In this document: positions 1-6,019 of the stretch, in pieces | Position numbering within the stretch: position 1 is the stretch's first letter | How the letters are laid out: each line of letters starts with the position of its first letter | NCBI GenBank assembly: GCA_044868325.1 | Contig: JBIOWI010000017.1 | Coordinates: 1-14,382, forward strand | DNA from: AWTP1-13 sp044868325 | GTDB taxonomy: Bacteria > Pseudomonadota > Alphaproteobacteria > Rhizobiales > Hyphomicrobiaceae | DNA length: 14,382 bases | Direction: 5' to 3' | The notes under the pieces: model-generated | Seen by the model: only the letters and a program-made list of their open reading frames with translations | What the model was told of the DNA's origin: nothing | Databases searched by the model: none | Translations under genes and position numbers: made by a program

Positions 1-31
1 CGAACGTCAAGCTTCAAACGCCGACGTAGAG

Positions 32-77
32 GCGAGGGGTCTGACCCCGTCTGAGCCGACGCGTTGGGTCAGACCCC
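32..77. repeat. REP-like inverted pair of GGGGTC-N-GACCCC palindromes
   Basis: Two 13-nt palindromes with 6-bp arms and one central base lie in opposite orientation: GGGGTCTGACCCC at 36-48 and TGGGTCAGACCCC at 65-77, separated by 16 nt. The left one, with its flank (GCGAGGGGTCTGACCCC, 32-48), is identical over 17 nt to 10600-10616. The pair sits just past the 3' end of the minus-strand methyltransferase gene. It could form nested hairpins in that transcript, but no T-tract follows, so it is not a classic intrinsic terminator. The arrangement resembles BIME/REP elements mobilised by REP-associated tyrosine transposases. That assignment is inference, as no transposase is in the window. Confidence 0.7.
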
Positions 78-84
78 GCGCACA

Positions 85-693
85 CTACACCGCCCTTCCG
101 AAGACGAGCGAGAGGTTGTTGGCCGGCATCTCGACGACGACCGGCTCGCCGAAGCCTTGCGCCGCGGCGAGAGCGGCGACAGCTTCCAGGTCGCGCACGC
201 CCCAGGCGGGGTTCTGCGCCCGCAAGCCTGCGTCGAAGGTCGCATTGCTGGGCGCGGTGTGCCGCCCGCCGCGCTTGTACGGACCGTAGAGATAGAGGAC
301 GCCGCCCGGCGGCAACAGGCGCCCCGCGCCGCGCATCAGCCCCTCCGCCGCGGCCCAGGGCGAGATGTGGACCATGTTGATGCAGACCAGGATATCCGCA
401 GCCTCGACCGGCCAGGACGCCGCTGTGACATCGAGCATGACGGCCGGCCGCACATTGGCGAGGCCAAGCATGGCGCTCCAGGCATCGATGCTGGCGCGGC
501 TCGCGGGGTCGGGATCGCTCGGCTGGAAGATCAGAGCAGGGCAGGCCTGCGCAAAGTGCACGACATGCTCGCCCGTCCCGCTCGCCACCTCCAGCACGAG
601 CCCCCTGGGCGGCAGGTGCTGCCGTAACACATCCAGGATCGGCTGCCGGTTGCGGGCCGCTGCGGGAGCCTTAAGACGCGCGCCGCCGGTCAT
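85..693 (-). CDS. DUF938 (UPF0585) family SAM-dependent methyltransferase-like protein
   Basis: A 202-residue cytosolic protein with a class I Rossmann methyltransferase core. The SAM-binding motif I is LEVASGTGEHVVHFA (34-48). The acidic-loop region is PSDPDP (58-63). The motif IV region is CINMVHISPW (104-113). The signature GPYKRGGRHTAPSNATFDA (137-155), followed by NPAWGVRDLE, is characteristic of DUF938. Length matches the family (about 200-220). The family's substrate is not established, so no reaction is assigned. The ATG at 691-693 opens directly into the usual family N-terminus (K-x-P-A-A-x-R-N-x-x-P-I). The gene lies 45 bp downstream of the co-directional exported-protein gene and may share its transcript. 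Confidence is high for family and low for function. Confidence 0.92.
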   Translation of the reverse strand: MTGGARLKAPAAARNRQPILDVLRQHLPPRGLVLEVASGTGEHVVHFAQACPALIFQPSDPDPASRASIDAWSAMLGLANVRPAVMLDVTAASWPVEAADILVCINMVHISPWAAAEGLMRGAGRLLPPGGVLYLYGPYKRGGRHTAPSNATFDAGLRAQNPAWGVRDLEAVAALAAAQGFGEPVVVEMPANNLSLVFGRAV

Positions 694-738
694 CTGGCCC
701 CCGTAGGCTGGGTCAAGCTGCGGGCTACAGTCCTGCCC

Positions 739-1230
739 TCAGTTGTTCCGGCGCAGGCTGACGTTGACGCCCTGCAGGGCGGTGGTGTCGGTGCGCACCG
801 AGATGGACTGCGAGTTGCCGCTGGTGGTCACCAGCATGGCGCCGGACAGGCTGCCGCCGAACACAAGGCGCAGATTGCCGCCGGAGGCGACCCCGGATAC
901 GTCGCCCGAGACGCCGTAGCTGCGCTCCTCCCAGGTGCCGGACACCCGGCTGCCGCGGGCCTCCAGGCTGGCGCGCAGCTCCACGCGGCCCGAGGCGCTG
1001 GCGCAGCGGAGCGAGAGGCCCATGGCGTTGCCACCGCTCCTCGGCACGTAGTTGGCGCTGCAGCGGATGGCCTCGCGCTGGCCGTTCTCCAGCTTGATGT
1101 GGCCGCTGCCCGACCAGGAGCCGCCGAGCCCGGCGAACGCACTCGCGGCCTGGGCGGAGCCCGAGGCAGCCAGTAGAACGGTCCCCAACACGGCGCCGGC
1201 CACCGGCCGCCAGACAGCACCCCAAGTCAT
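739..1230 (-). CDS. Small exported protein of unknown function (glycine/serine-rich beta-type)
   Basis: A 163-residue protein with a clear Sec signal peptide: hydrophobic stretch at residues 10-24 and a likely AQA|A cleavage near 28. The mature part begins FAGLGGSWSGSG and carries two cysteines (C57, C76) that could form a disulfide. It is rich in G/S and alternating hydrophobic residues, with GTWEERSYGVSGDVSG (98-113), suggesting an all-beta fold. I recall similar uncharacterised proteins ('SWSG.G......G..E.IRC.A.Y') in Rhizobiales genomes; no function is known to me. The ATG at 1228-1230 is preferred over an upstream in-frame start at 1326 because AGGGAGG sits about 7 nt before it and the signal peptide starts there. 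Transcribed divergently from the Spy-like gene across a 453-bp gap; the methyltransferase lies downstream. Confidence 0.8.
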   Translation of the reverse strand: MTWGAVWRPVAGAVLGTVLLAASGSAQAASAFAGLGGSWSGSGHIKLENGQREAIRCSANYVPRSGGNAMGLSLRCASASGRVELRASLEARGSRVSGTWEERSYGVSGDVSGVASGGNLRLVFGGSLSGAMLVTTSGNSQSISVRTDTTALQGVNVSLRRNN

Positions 1231-1490
1231 GCTCAGCCTCCCTGTCGCGCTTCCGCCCCGGAACGCAGGTCGCTTCTGCGACACAACCATACGCTCGGAT
1301 GCATCATGCCGGATCAGACGCGCCAACGGTACTGCCGGTTCAAACGCGCCTTAACGCGGGCCCCGGCGAGCCCTGTGGGCCAGGCCAGCGGCGTCCGGAG
1401 AGATGTGCAGCCGGCAGCACCGAATCAATCGGCCCAAGCCCCCGCTCCGCACGGATTGAGGATCAACTGCGATCACTTCCCTGTGCAACT

Positions 1491-1592
1491 GGTGAGATGG
1501 TGGGTGGGGTCTGCATGGAACCTCAGAGTCGTGCGACCGCATTCGTCAGTCTCACAACCCCAACTCACCACTTCGCCACTCACCATCTCACC
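1491..1592. repeat. Spaced inverted repeat GGTGAGATGGTG ... CACCATCTCACC
   Basis: Perfect 12-nt arms at 1491-1502 and 1581-1592 are separated by 78 nt. The pairing continues imperfectly inward (GGTGG against a GTGGCG-type complement). The right arm also contains internal direct repetition of ACTCACCA-like units between 1563 and 1592. It could be another dispersed intergenic repeat or a long imperfect hairpin. It lies just upstream of the CpxR-type box. Its function is unknown. Confidence 0.45.
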
Positions 1593-1595
1593 CCG

Positions 1596-1610
1596 TTTAC
1601 AAAACTTTAC
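1596..1610 (-). promoter_or_regulatory. Candidate CpxR-type box, GTAAA-N5-GTAAA
   Basis: The plus strand reads TTTAC AAAAC TTTAC, so the minus strand reads GTAAA GTTTT GTAAA. This is an exact match to the tandem direct-repeat consensus known for enterobacterial CpxR. It lies 74 bp upstream of the start of the Spy/CpxP-like gene, which is followed by a CpxR-like regulator and its kinase. In enterobacteria cpxP and spy are the classic targets of such a box. The sequence match is seen. That the response regulator encoded at 2339-3025 binds here is inference from gene context and from the resemblance of that regulator to CpxR. Confidence 0.55.
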
Positions 1611-1683
1611 CCTCCGGAGATGGACGTGAAACCGAGGCCTCCGAGATTGCGGGATAGGAAGATCGCCAGCGAGGAGAGCCGAC

Positions 1684-2232
1684 ATGACCCAACAGTCCCA
1701 TCCCGACGTTCCCGCCGGCCGCCGTCGCCGCAGGTGGCTGCCGGTTGCCGCCATCGCGCTCGGAGCCGCATTCACGGGTGCGGTGGCCACCACAGCCCTG
1801 GGCCAGTACGGCCCGCCCTGGGGCCGCTGGCACGGCCCCGGCTTCATGCACGGGCCGCTCACCCCGGCGCAGGTCGAGGACCGCGTGGACCGCGGCATCC
1901 GGCACGCGGCCATCGAGCTCGAGGCCACGCCCGAGCAGCAGGAAAAGCTGCGGGCCATCGCCAAGGCCGCCGTAAAGGACCTCGTGCCCATGCGCGACAA
2001 GGCCCGGGCGGCACGGGAGCGCGCCGCCGAGTTGCTGATCCAGCCTAAGGTGGACCGGGCCGCCATCGAGGCGTTCCGCGCCGAGCAGCTGGCGCTGGCC
2101 GAAGCGGCCAGCAAGCGCTTCGCCCAGGCTGTGGGCGATGCCGCGGAGGTGCTGACCCCCGAGCAGCGTCAGAAGGCCCACGAGTGGCTGCAATGGCGCC
2201 GCGGCTTCTGGCACGGCTGGCGGCGCGGGTAG
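1684..2232 (+). CDS. Spy/CpxP-like periplasmic LTxxQ-motif protein
   Basis: A 182-residue protein. An RRRRR cluster and a hydrophobic segment (about 18-40) form a signal peptide or N-terminal anchor. The rest is mainly helical and charged, as in the Spy/CpxP/periplasmic heavy-metal sensor superfamily. Two LTxxQ-type motifs are visible: LTPAQ at 59-63 and LTPEQR at 157-162, with a further ATPEQQEKL at 81-89. His/Trp-rich patches flank the helical part (WGRWHGPGFMHG 46-57; GFWHGWRRG at the C-terminus) and could bind metal; that is speculation. Family members are periplasmic chaperones or modulators of envelope-stress kinases. GAGGAG lies about 8 nt before the ATG. A two-component pair follows 106 bp downstream, and a CpxR-type box precedes, supporting a CpxP-like feedback role. 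Confidence 0.85.
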   Translation: MTQQSHPDVPAGRRRRRWLPVAAIALGAAFTGAVATTALGQYGPPWGRWHGPGFMHGPLTPAQVEDRVDRGIRHAAIELEATPEQQEKLRAIAKAAVKDLVPMRDKARAARERAAELLIQPKVDRAAIEAFRAEQLALAEAASKRFAQAVGDAAEVLTPEQRQKAHEWLQWRRGFWHGWRRG

Positions 2233-2240
2233 CGAGAATG

Positions 2241-2310
2241 CGGCAGTCGGGCGTCGGTAGTCGGGCAACGCCGATTTACGAGTGCCGAAGCGCGATGCCC
2301 GACTGCCGAC
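2241..2310. repeat. Palindromic intergenic repeat, GTCGG/CCGAC family
   Basis: Perfect 12-nt inverted arms CGGCAGTCGGGC (2241-2252) and GCCCGACTGCCG (2297-2308) lie in the 106-bp gap between the Spy-like gene and the response regulator. The left part also contains a second TAGTCGGGC unit (2258-2266). The same unit recurs after the kinase gene: CCCGACTGCCGAC at 2298-2310 equals 4368-4380. The reverse complement of 2246-2265 matches 4368-4387 at 19 of 20 positions. This is a dispersed repeat family rather than a gene-specific operator. As RNA it could form a hairpin between the two genes and tune relative expression. Confidence 0.65.
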
Positions 2311-2338
2311 CTGCCGAAAGCTGGGCTAGAGTACCCCC

Positions 2339-3025
2339 GTGACCGACCGCATACTCCTGATCGAGGACGATGCCCGCCTGGCCGAGATGGTCCGCGACTA
2401 CCTGGGCGAGGCGGGCTTCCGCGTGGTCCGCGCGGCGAGCGGCAGCTCAGGGATCGCCATGCACACGCGCGAGGCCTTCGACGCCATCGTGCTCGACCTG
2501 ATGCTGCCCGACATGGACGGGCTGGAGGTGTGCCGCCAGATCCGGGCGCGCGCCGCCACTCCGATCCTGATGCTCACGGCGCGCGGCGACGCCATGGACC
2601 GCGTCGTCGGCCTGGAGATGGGCGCCGACGACTACCTGCCGAAGCCCTTCGAGCCACGCGAGCTGCTGGCGCGGCTGAAAGCCATCCTGCGGCGCGGCGC
2701 GGCCCCCCGAAAGGACGACGTGCTGCGCTTCGGCCGGCTGGAGATCGACCGCGCCGCCCGCGAGGTGCGCTTGGCCGGCGAGGCGAAGACGCTGACCTCC
2801 TACCAGTTCGAGCTGCTGGTGGCTCTGGCCGAGCACGCCGGCCGCGTCATGTCGCGCGAGGTGCTGATGGACCTGTTGCGCGCCGAGCCGCTGGAGGCCT
2901 TCGACCGCTCCATCGACGTGCACGTCTCGCGCATCCGCGCGGCCATCGAGGACGACCCCAAGAAGCCGCGCCGCGTCATCACCGTACGGGGCGCCGGGTA
3001 CGTCTTCGCCAAGGCGCAGGACTGA
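2339..3025 (+). CDS. OmpR/PhoB-family response regulator, CpxR-like
   Basis: A 228-residue DNA-binding response regulator. The receiver domain (about 3-118) has acidic residues D10/D11, phosphoacceptor D53 (in VLDLMLPDMDG), T80 and K102 in the segment GADDYLPKPF (95-104). The C-terminal winged helix (about 128-224) ends with the usual SIDVHVSRIR ... TVRGAGYVF pattern. The run GLEMGADDYLPKPFEPREL followed by LKAILRR is very close to enterobacterial CpxR. CpxR, RstA and OmpR paralogues are hard to separate by eye, so no symbol is given. The start is GTG at 2339, with no convincing Shine-Dalgarno ahead of it. The cognate kinase starts 7 bp after the stop. A candidate target site is the box at 1596-1610. 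The protein presumably activates or represses envelope genes, including its upstream LTxxQ neighbour. Confidence 0.93.
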   Translation: MTDRILLIEDDARLAEMVRDYLGEAGFRVVRAASGSSGIAMHTREAFDAIVLDLMLPDMDGLEVCRQIRARAATPILMLTARGDAMDRVVGLEMGADDYLPKPFEPRELLARLKAILRRGAAPRKDDVLRFGRLEIDRAAREVRLAGEAKTLTSYQFELLVALAEHAGRVMSREVLMDLLRAEPLEAFDRSIDVHVSRIRAAIEDDPKKPRRVITVRGAGYVFAKAQD

Positions 3026-3032
3026 CGCGCCG

Positions 3033-4322
3033 ATGCACCGCCTCTACAGGCAGATCTACCTCACGATCGTCGCCAGCCTGCTCCTCGTGGTTCTGTTCGG
3101 GGGCCTGATGTGGCGGTTCGCGCCGCATCCCTCGCCCGACGAACAGGGCTTTGAGCTGGTGGGCGAGATCATCGCACCGGCGCTGCCACCGGCCGACGCG
3201 GACGACGCCACCCAGCAGCGGACGCTCGACCGCGTGCATGACCGCCTCAAGCTCGATCTGGCGCTGTTCGACAGCAATCGGCGCCTCATTGCCGCCGCCG
3301 GACGTCCGCTGCCGACACCCAGCCGCCGCGAGACTGGCGGTTGGATCATCGGCCGCGGCGGGCCGGCCTGGGCGATACCGCTTCCCGACGACCGCTGGCT
3401 CGTCGCGCGGGCCAGCAGTGGGCGGCGCTGGCCTCGGGTGCTCGGCATCGTCGGCTTCCTCGGCGGCATCGCCCTGGCGGTGGCGATCTGCGCCTATCCG
3501 CTGGTGCGGCGGCTCACGCGCCGGCTGGAGCGGCTGCAGGCGGGCGTGGAGCAGCTGGGCGCCGGCGATCTCGCCGCGCGCGTCAAGGTGGAGGGCCGGG
3601 ACGAGGTGGCCATGCTGGCGGAGAGCTTCAACCGCGCCGCCGTCCGCATCGAGGACCTGGTGGGCCAGCACAAGCTCCTGCTCGCCAACGCCTCGCACGA
3701 GCTGAGAACGCCGCTGTCGCGCATCCGCATGGGCGTGGAGCTGCTGAAGGAGGCGGCCGGCCCCCAGGACCTGAAGCGCAAGGCCGATCTGGAGCGCGAC
3801 ATTGCCGAGCTCGATACGCTGATCGACGGCATCCTGCTGTCGAGCCGGCTCGACGCCGTCAACGGCCTGGACCGCCGCGAGGAGATCGACCTGCTGGCGC
3901 TCGCCGCCGAGGAGGCCGCGCGCTACGAGCACTGCATGGTCACCGGCGCGCCGGTGACCATGCGCGGCGACCGCTCCCTCCTGCGGCGCATGGTGCGCAA
4001 TCTGATCGAGAACGCCGAGCGGCACGGCGCCCCGCCCGTCGAGGTGGATGTGCGGTCCGACGGGGCGCAGGCGGTCGTGACCGTCAGCGACCGCGGCCCG
4101 GGCGTGGCTCCCGGCGATCGCGAGCGGGTCTTCACCCCGTTCTTCCGGCTGCCCGGCAGCGACCGCAGCTCCGGCGCCGGGCTGGGCCTCACCCTGGTCC
4201 GCCAGATCGCCCGCCGGCACGGCGGCGAGGCCCAATGGGTCGGCACGGCGGAGCGGCCAAGCACGATCCGCATTGCGCTGCCGCTTGTCCATGGGGCAGC
4301 CACCGAGCGCCACCCGGTCTGA
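3033..4322 (+). CDS. Membrane-bound sensor histidine kinase with HAMP domain
   Basis: A 429-residue kinase. TM1 is at about 8-27, followed by a periplasmic sensor region of about 105 residues and TM2 at about 135-156. HAMP spans about 157-210. The HisKA segment ASHELRTPLSRIR carries the phosphorylated His222. The HATPase domain has N-box RNLIENAERHG (322-332), G1 DRGPG (353-357) and G2 GAGLGL (381-386). All catalytic motifs look intact, and length fits the EnvZ/CpxA/RstB type. The periplasmic part contains no recognisable PAS or metal-binding signature, so the signal is unknown. The gene is 7 bp from the response regulator and surely its partner. The neighbouring LTxxQ protein suggests envelope or metal stress as the input. 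No strong terminator follows, only a weak CCAC/GTGG stem with TTT at 4324-4340. Confidence 0.93.
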   Translation: MHRLYRQIYLTIVASLLLVVLFGGLMWRFAPHPSPDEQGFELVGEIIAPALPPADADDATQQRTLDRVHDRLKLDLALFDSNRRLIAAAGRPLPTPSRRETGGWIIGRGGPAWAIPLPDDRWLVARASSGRRWPRVLGIVGFLGGIALAVAICAYPLVRRLTRRLERLQAGVEQLGAGDLAARVKVEGRDEVAMLAESFNRAAVRIEDLVGQHKLLLANASHELRTPLSRIRMGVELLKEAAGPQDLKRKADLERDIAELDTLIDGILLSSRLDAVNGLDRREEIDLLALAAEEAARYEHCMVTGAPVTMRGDRSLLRRMVRNLIENAERHGAPPVEVDVRSDGAQAVVTVSDRGPGVAPGDRERVFTPFFRLPGSDRSSGAGLGLTLVRQIARRHGGEAQWVGTAERPSTIRIALPLVHGAATERHPV

Positions 4323-4360
4323 GCCACGCACGGGTGGTTTGCCCGATGGCTACCCCGATT

Positions 4361-4387
4361 GCCGACCCCCGACTGCCGACGCCCGAC
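4361..4387. repeat. Second copy of the CCGAC-family intergenic repeat
   Basis: GCCGACCCCCGACTGCCGACGCCCGAC-type sequence occupies the 93-bp gap between the convergent kinase and bactofilin genes. The segment 4368-4387 matches the reverse complement of 2246-2265 with one mismatch, and 4368-4380 equals 2298-2310. Both copies flank the two-component genes. Location in a convergent gap is typical of REP-like elements, which often act as weak terminators or RNA-stabilising structures. Confidence 0.6.
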
Positions 4388-4415
4388 AAGACTCTCGGTC
4401 TGAGGCAGAGCCTCG

Positions 4416-4889
4416 TTAGCCGTGAGTATCCAAATCGAGCTGGAGCTCCGAGGCATCCGCCGGCCGCCGGCAGCGCCCGTCGAATTCCGCGCCCTGCTCG
4501 ATCACAAGCGACATATGGTGGATGTCGCCTTCCACGCGTGCCGACGGCTGCAGCGCCACTGTCATTGCACGAACGACCCCGGAAATCCGCCCCCGCACGA
4601 TCACGCGCTCGGCGGCGACGGTGCCCGTCACCTTGCCCTGCTCGCCGACGATGACCTCGGCGCCGGCCACGTCGCCTTCGACCTCGCCGTCGACCTGCAG
4701 CGTGCCTTGGCTGATAATCTTCAGCCCCTGGCCGATGATCTTAAGGTCATTGCTGATCACCGACTTGTTGTCGCTGCTCGGCCCCGAGCGGCGCGGCATG
4801 TTGATCGTTGCGCCCGAGCTCCGAGCGGGGCTCGGCTTGAGCGACTCGTCGAGAGGCATCGGGTCGAGTGCAGAATTGCGCGTGAACAT
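4416..4889 (-). CDS. Bactofilin (DUF583) cytoskeletal protein
   Basis: A 157-residue protein. A flexible S/P-rich N-terminal tail (1-42) precedes a bactofilin beta-helix domain at about 44-142. The domain shows the regular repeats SVISNDLKIIGQG, GTLQVDGEVEGDV, VIVGEQGKVTGTV, VIVRGRISGVV and ARVEGDIHHMSLVIEQGAEFDG. A short acidic tail follows. Bactofilins polymerise without nucleotide into filaments at the inner membrane. They act as scaffolds for cell-wall enzymes, stalks, polarity or envelope-modifying machinery. The ATG at 4887-4889 is chosen over an upstream in-frame start at 4991 because AGGGG lies 5 nt before it and the longer version adds only non-conserved sequence. It is the last gene of a minus-strand run and converges with the kinase gene. 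No M23 peptidase partner, common beside bactofilins, is seen nearby. Confidence 0.9.
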   Translation of the reverse strand: MFTRNSALDPMPLDESLKPSPARSSGATINMPRRSGPSSDNKSVISNDLKIIGQGLKIISQGTLQVDGEVEGDVAGAEVIVGEQGKVTGTVAAERVIVRGRISGVVRAMTVALQPSARVEGDIHHMSLVIEQGAEFDGRCRRPADASELQLDLDTHG

Positions 4890-4994
4890 AGAAACCCCTG
4901 GCGTGCTTGCCTTTGTTGATCCGCTGGACTTGGCTCTTGTGGCGAACGAGTCCGACGATGGTTGTCGAAGAGCCGGTGCGACCGTCCGCAACGT

Positions 4995-5195
4995 TCATTC
5001 GCTGCGCTGGGAAAGCTCGTGCTCCTTGGCGACGCGCTCGAACGTCTCGTCGACGGACTTGATGCGGTAGAGCAGGTCGCTGCCTTCGGCTGGAAGGAGA
5101 CGCAGGACCTTGTACCTGCTTGCCGAGAGCATGCCGCTCAATCGTCCGGGCTTGTAGTCGACGAACTCACCGACTTTGAACTTGTGTTGCGCCAT
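4995..5195 (-). CDS. Conserved small alphaproteobacterial protein, SH3/KOW-like
   Basis: A 66-residue basic protein beginning MAQHKFKVGEFVDYKPGRL and continuing YKVLRLLPAEG ... LYRIKS ... FERVAKEHEL. The pattern (hydrophobic strand, turn, 'Y.I.R.LP.EG...YRIKS..E..ERV..E..L') is one I recognise from many Rhizobiales hypothetical proteins. It predicts a small beta barrel of the SH3/KOW kind. Its molecular role is not known to me; nucleic-acid or ribosome association would fit but is speculation. The ATG at 5193-5195 is chosen because GAGGTG directly precedes it. A GTG two codons upstream lies inside that ribosome site and is a less likely start. The 5' end overlaps the truncated gene at 5167-5310 by 29 nt in another frame, so translation may be coupled. 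Confidence 0.8.
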   Translation of the reverse strand: MAQHKFKVGEFVDYKPGRLSGMLSASRYKVLRLLPAEGSDLLYRIKSVDETFERVAKEHELSQRSE

Positions 5196-5310
5196 TGGCA
5201 CCTCGTGTCATTGCTCCAAGCCGCCTGTAGCCAACCACGAGTTGGCGTCGGCGGAGTCGTGCGGCGCCCGGGAACAGTGCTGCCTCCGCGCCGTAGTCGA
5301 AGGAAGCCAT
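5167..5310 (-). pseudogene. Truncated 'FDYGA..LFP' small protein, probable 5' remnant
   Basis: A 47-codon frame begins MASFDYGAEAALFPG and reaches VGYRR at residues 26-30. From memory this matches the N-terminus of a roughly 80-90-residue Rhizobiales family that continues after 'YRRF' with a helical 'AAEAIRFAIEELP...' part and a 'LEVDE' strand. Here that continuation is missing. After YRRL the frame runs through LGAMTRGANGATQVQSR, which overlaps the start of the next gene, and then stops. The start is convincing: AGAGGG lies 6 nt before the ATG, and the ATG is 1 nt after the stop of the FYDLN gene. The best reading is a deletion that joined the gene's 5' third to the leader of the small gene downstream. 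A genuinely short protein remains possible. Family identity is recollection and was not searched. Confidence 0.5.
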
Positions 5311-5311
5311 A

Positions 5312-5677
5312 TCAGCCCTCTTTCGGGTCCGCCTCGTGATCGCCGAGCAAGCCAGAGATATCGGCTTCATCCGGCTCCTCCTCGTCGAGCACGACATCCT
5401 CGTTAGGGGGAATGAGAGCTTCCTCCTTGGCGTCTTCGGTCGATGCAACCTCCGGTGCAACATCGGGTTCAGGATCGGGGTGCTTGAAGCTCCGGCCACG
5501 CCAGCCGGTCTTGTCCGCAAACCGTGATGCGCGCGCGCCGGCTTCGGTGGCCATCGGCTGAGCATCGGGCACATAGTGCGCCCCGCACGATGGACAGACG
5601 ATCGGCGCCCGCGACAGGTCGTAGAAGCGCGCTGCGCATGCGTGACAGACGCGTTTGGTGCCGCGCAGGGCCTTCAT
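5312..5677 (-). CDS. TIGR02300/FYDLN-acid family zinc-ribbon protein
   Basis: A 121-residue protein. The N-terminal zinc ribbon has C11-x2-C14 and C28-x2-C31 around the family hallmark ARFYDLSRAPIVCPSCG (16-32). A variable linker follows, then a strongly acidic C-terminal tail (about 80-121: EDAKEEA, DVVLDEEEPDEADISGL). This architecture defines the FYDLN_acid family of Alphaproteobacteria, whose function is unknown. Usual members run about 110-140 residues, so this is full length. The N-terminus MKALRGTKRVC fits the family's 'K.ELGTKR.C'. No good Shine-Dalgarno is visible before the ATG at 5675-5677. Its stop is 1 nt from the start of the truncated FDYGA gene, which indicates co-transcription with the genes downstream. 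Confidence 0.92.
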   Translation of the reverse strand: MKALRGTKRVCHACAARFYDLSRAPIVCPSCGAHYVPDAQPMATEAGARASRFADKTGWRGRSFKHPDPEPDVAPEVASTEDAKEEALIPPNEDVVLDEEEPDEADISGLLGDHEADPKEG

Positions 5678-5793
5678 GTCTCGGGAGATCGCAGGTATTT
5701 CGGTGACCTCGCAGGTCGTGCTGCCAAATCCGACTGCGCCGGCGGGGCAAGCCCCCGACGACGCATCTCCGTGCCCGCCCGTGAGGGCTTCAG

Positions 5794-6006
5794 CTAGGCC
5801 TTCTTGAGTTGCGCGGCCTGCTTACCGCGGCCCTTTCTATCGTCCTCGAGCGTGAAGGTAACCTTGTCCCCCTCGTTGAGGGTTCGAAGGCCTGCTGCCT
5901 CGACGGCCGTCGCATGGACAAATACGTCCTTGGAGCCATCTTCCGGGGTGATGAAGCCAAACCCCTTGGCGCTGTTGAAGAACTTGACTGTTCCGGTGAG
6001 TCTCAT
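5794..6006 (-). CDS. CspA-family cold-shock / RNA-chaperone protein
   Basis: A 70-residue single cold-shock domain. RNP1-like KGFGFI (14-19) and RNP2-like VFVHA (28-32) are present, with the opening GTVKFFNSAKGFGFITPEDG and closing VTFTLEDDRKGRGKQAAQL typical of the family. It binds single-stranded RNA/DNA and melts RNA structure. AAGGGTAT lies about 7 nt before the ATG. A perfect 13-bp tandem duplication lies immediately upstream of that site (6020-6045). CspA paralogues can be cold-induced or constitutive, and which applies here cannot be read from sequence. The fatty-acid desaturase gene lies upstream on the same strand, 225 bp away. The FYDLN gene starts 116 bp downstream. Confidence 0.95.
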   Translation of the reverse strand: MRLTGTVKFFNSAKGFGFITPEDGSKDVFVHATAVEAAGLRTLNEGDKVTFTLEDDRKGRGKQAAQLKKA

Positions 6007-6019
6007 GCCGATACCCTTT

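Larger units (their letters stand above)
1231..1683. other. Divergent intergenic region, no gene seen
   Basis: This 453-bp gap separates the start of the minus-strand exported-protein gene from the start of the plus-strand Spy-like gene, so it should carry both promoters. Reading frames in it are short, arginine/proline-rich and lack family features, so I call no gene. It contains an imperfect long inverted repeat (1491-1592) and a CpxR-type box (1596-1610), listed separately. The stretch 1550-1610 is visibly richer in A/T than its surroundings, fitting a promoter for the plus-strand gene. I could not assign confident -35/-10 hexamers. Confidence 0.5.

Noticed and set aside
2979..4331. 450-codon open frame antisense to the kinase gene, and a 437-codon frame on the plus strand at 3341-4654
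   Set aside because: The translations are Arg/Ala/Gly/Pro-rich with no domain motifs. They are shadows of the high-GC kinase gene, which has a complete set of HisKA/HATPase motifs.
5744..5755. GGGGC-AA-GCCCC hairpin between csp and the FYDLN gene as an intrinsic terminator
   Set aside because: The loop is too short unless the stem opens, and no T-tract follows on the csp transcript strand.
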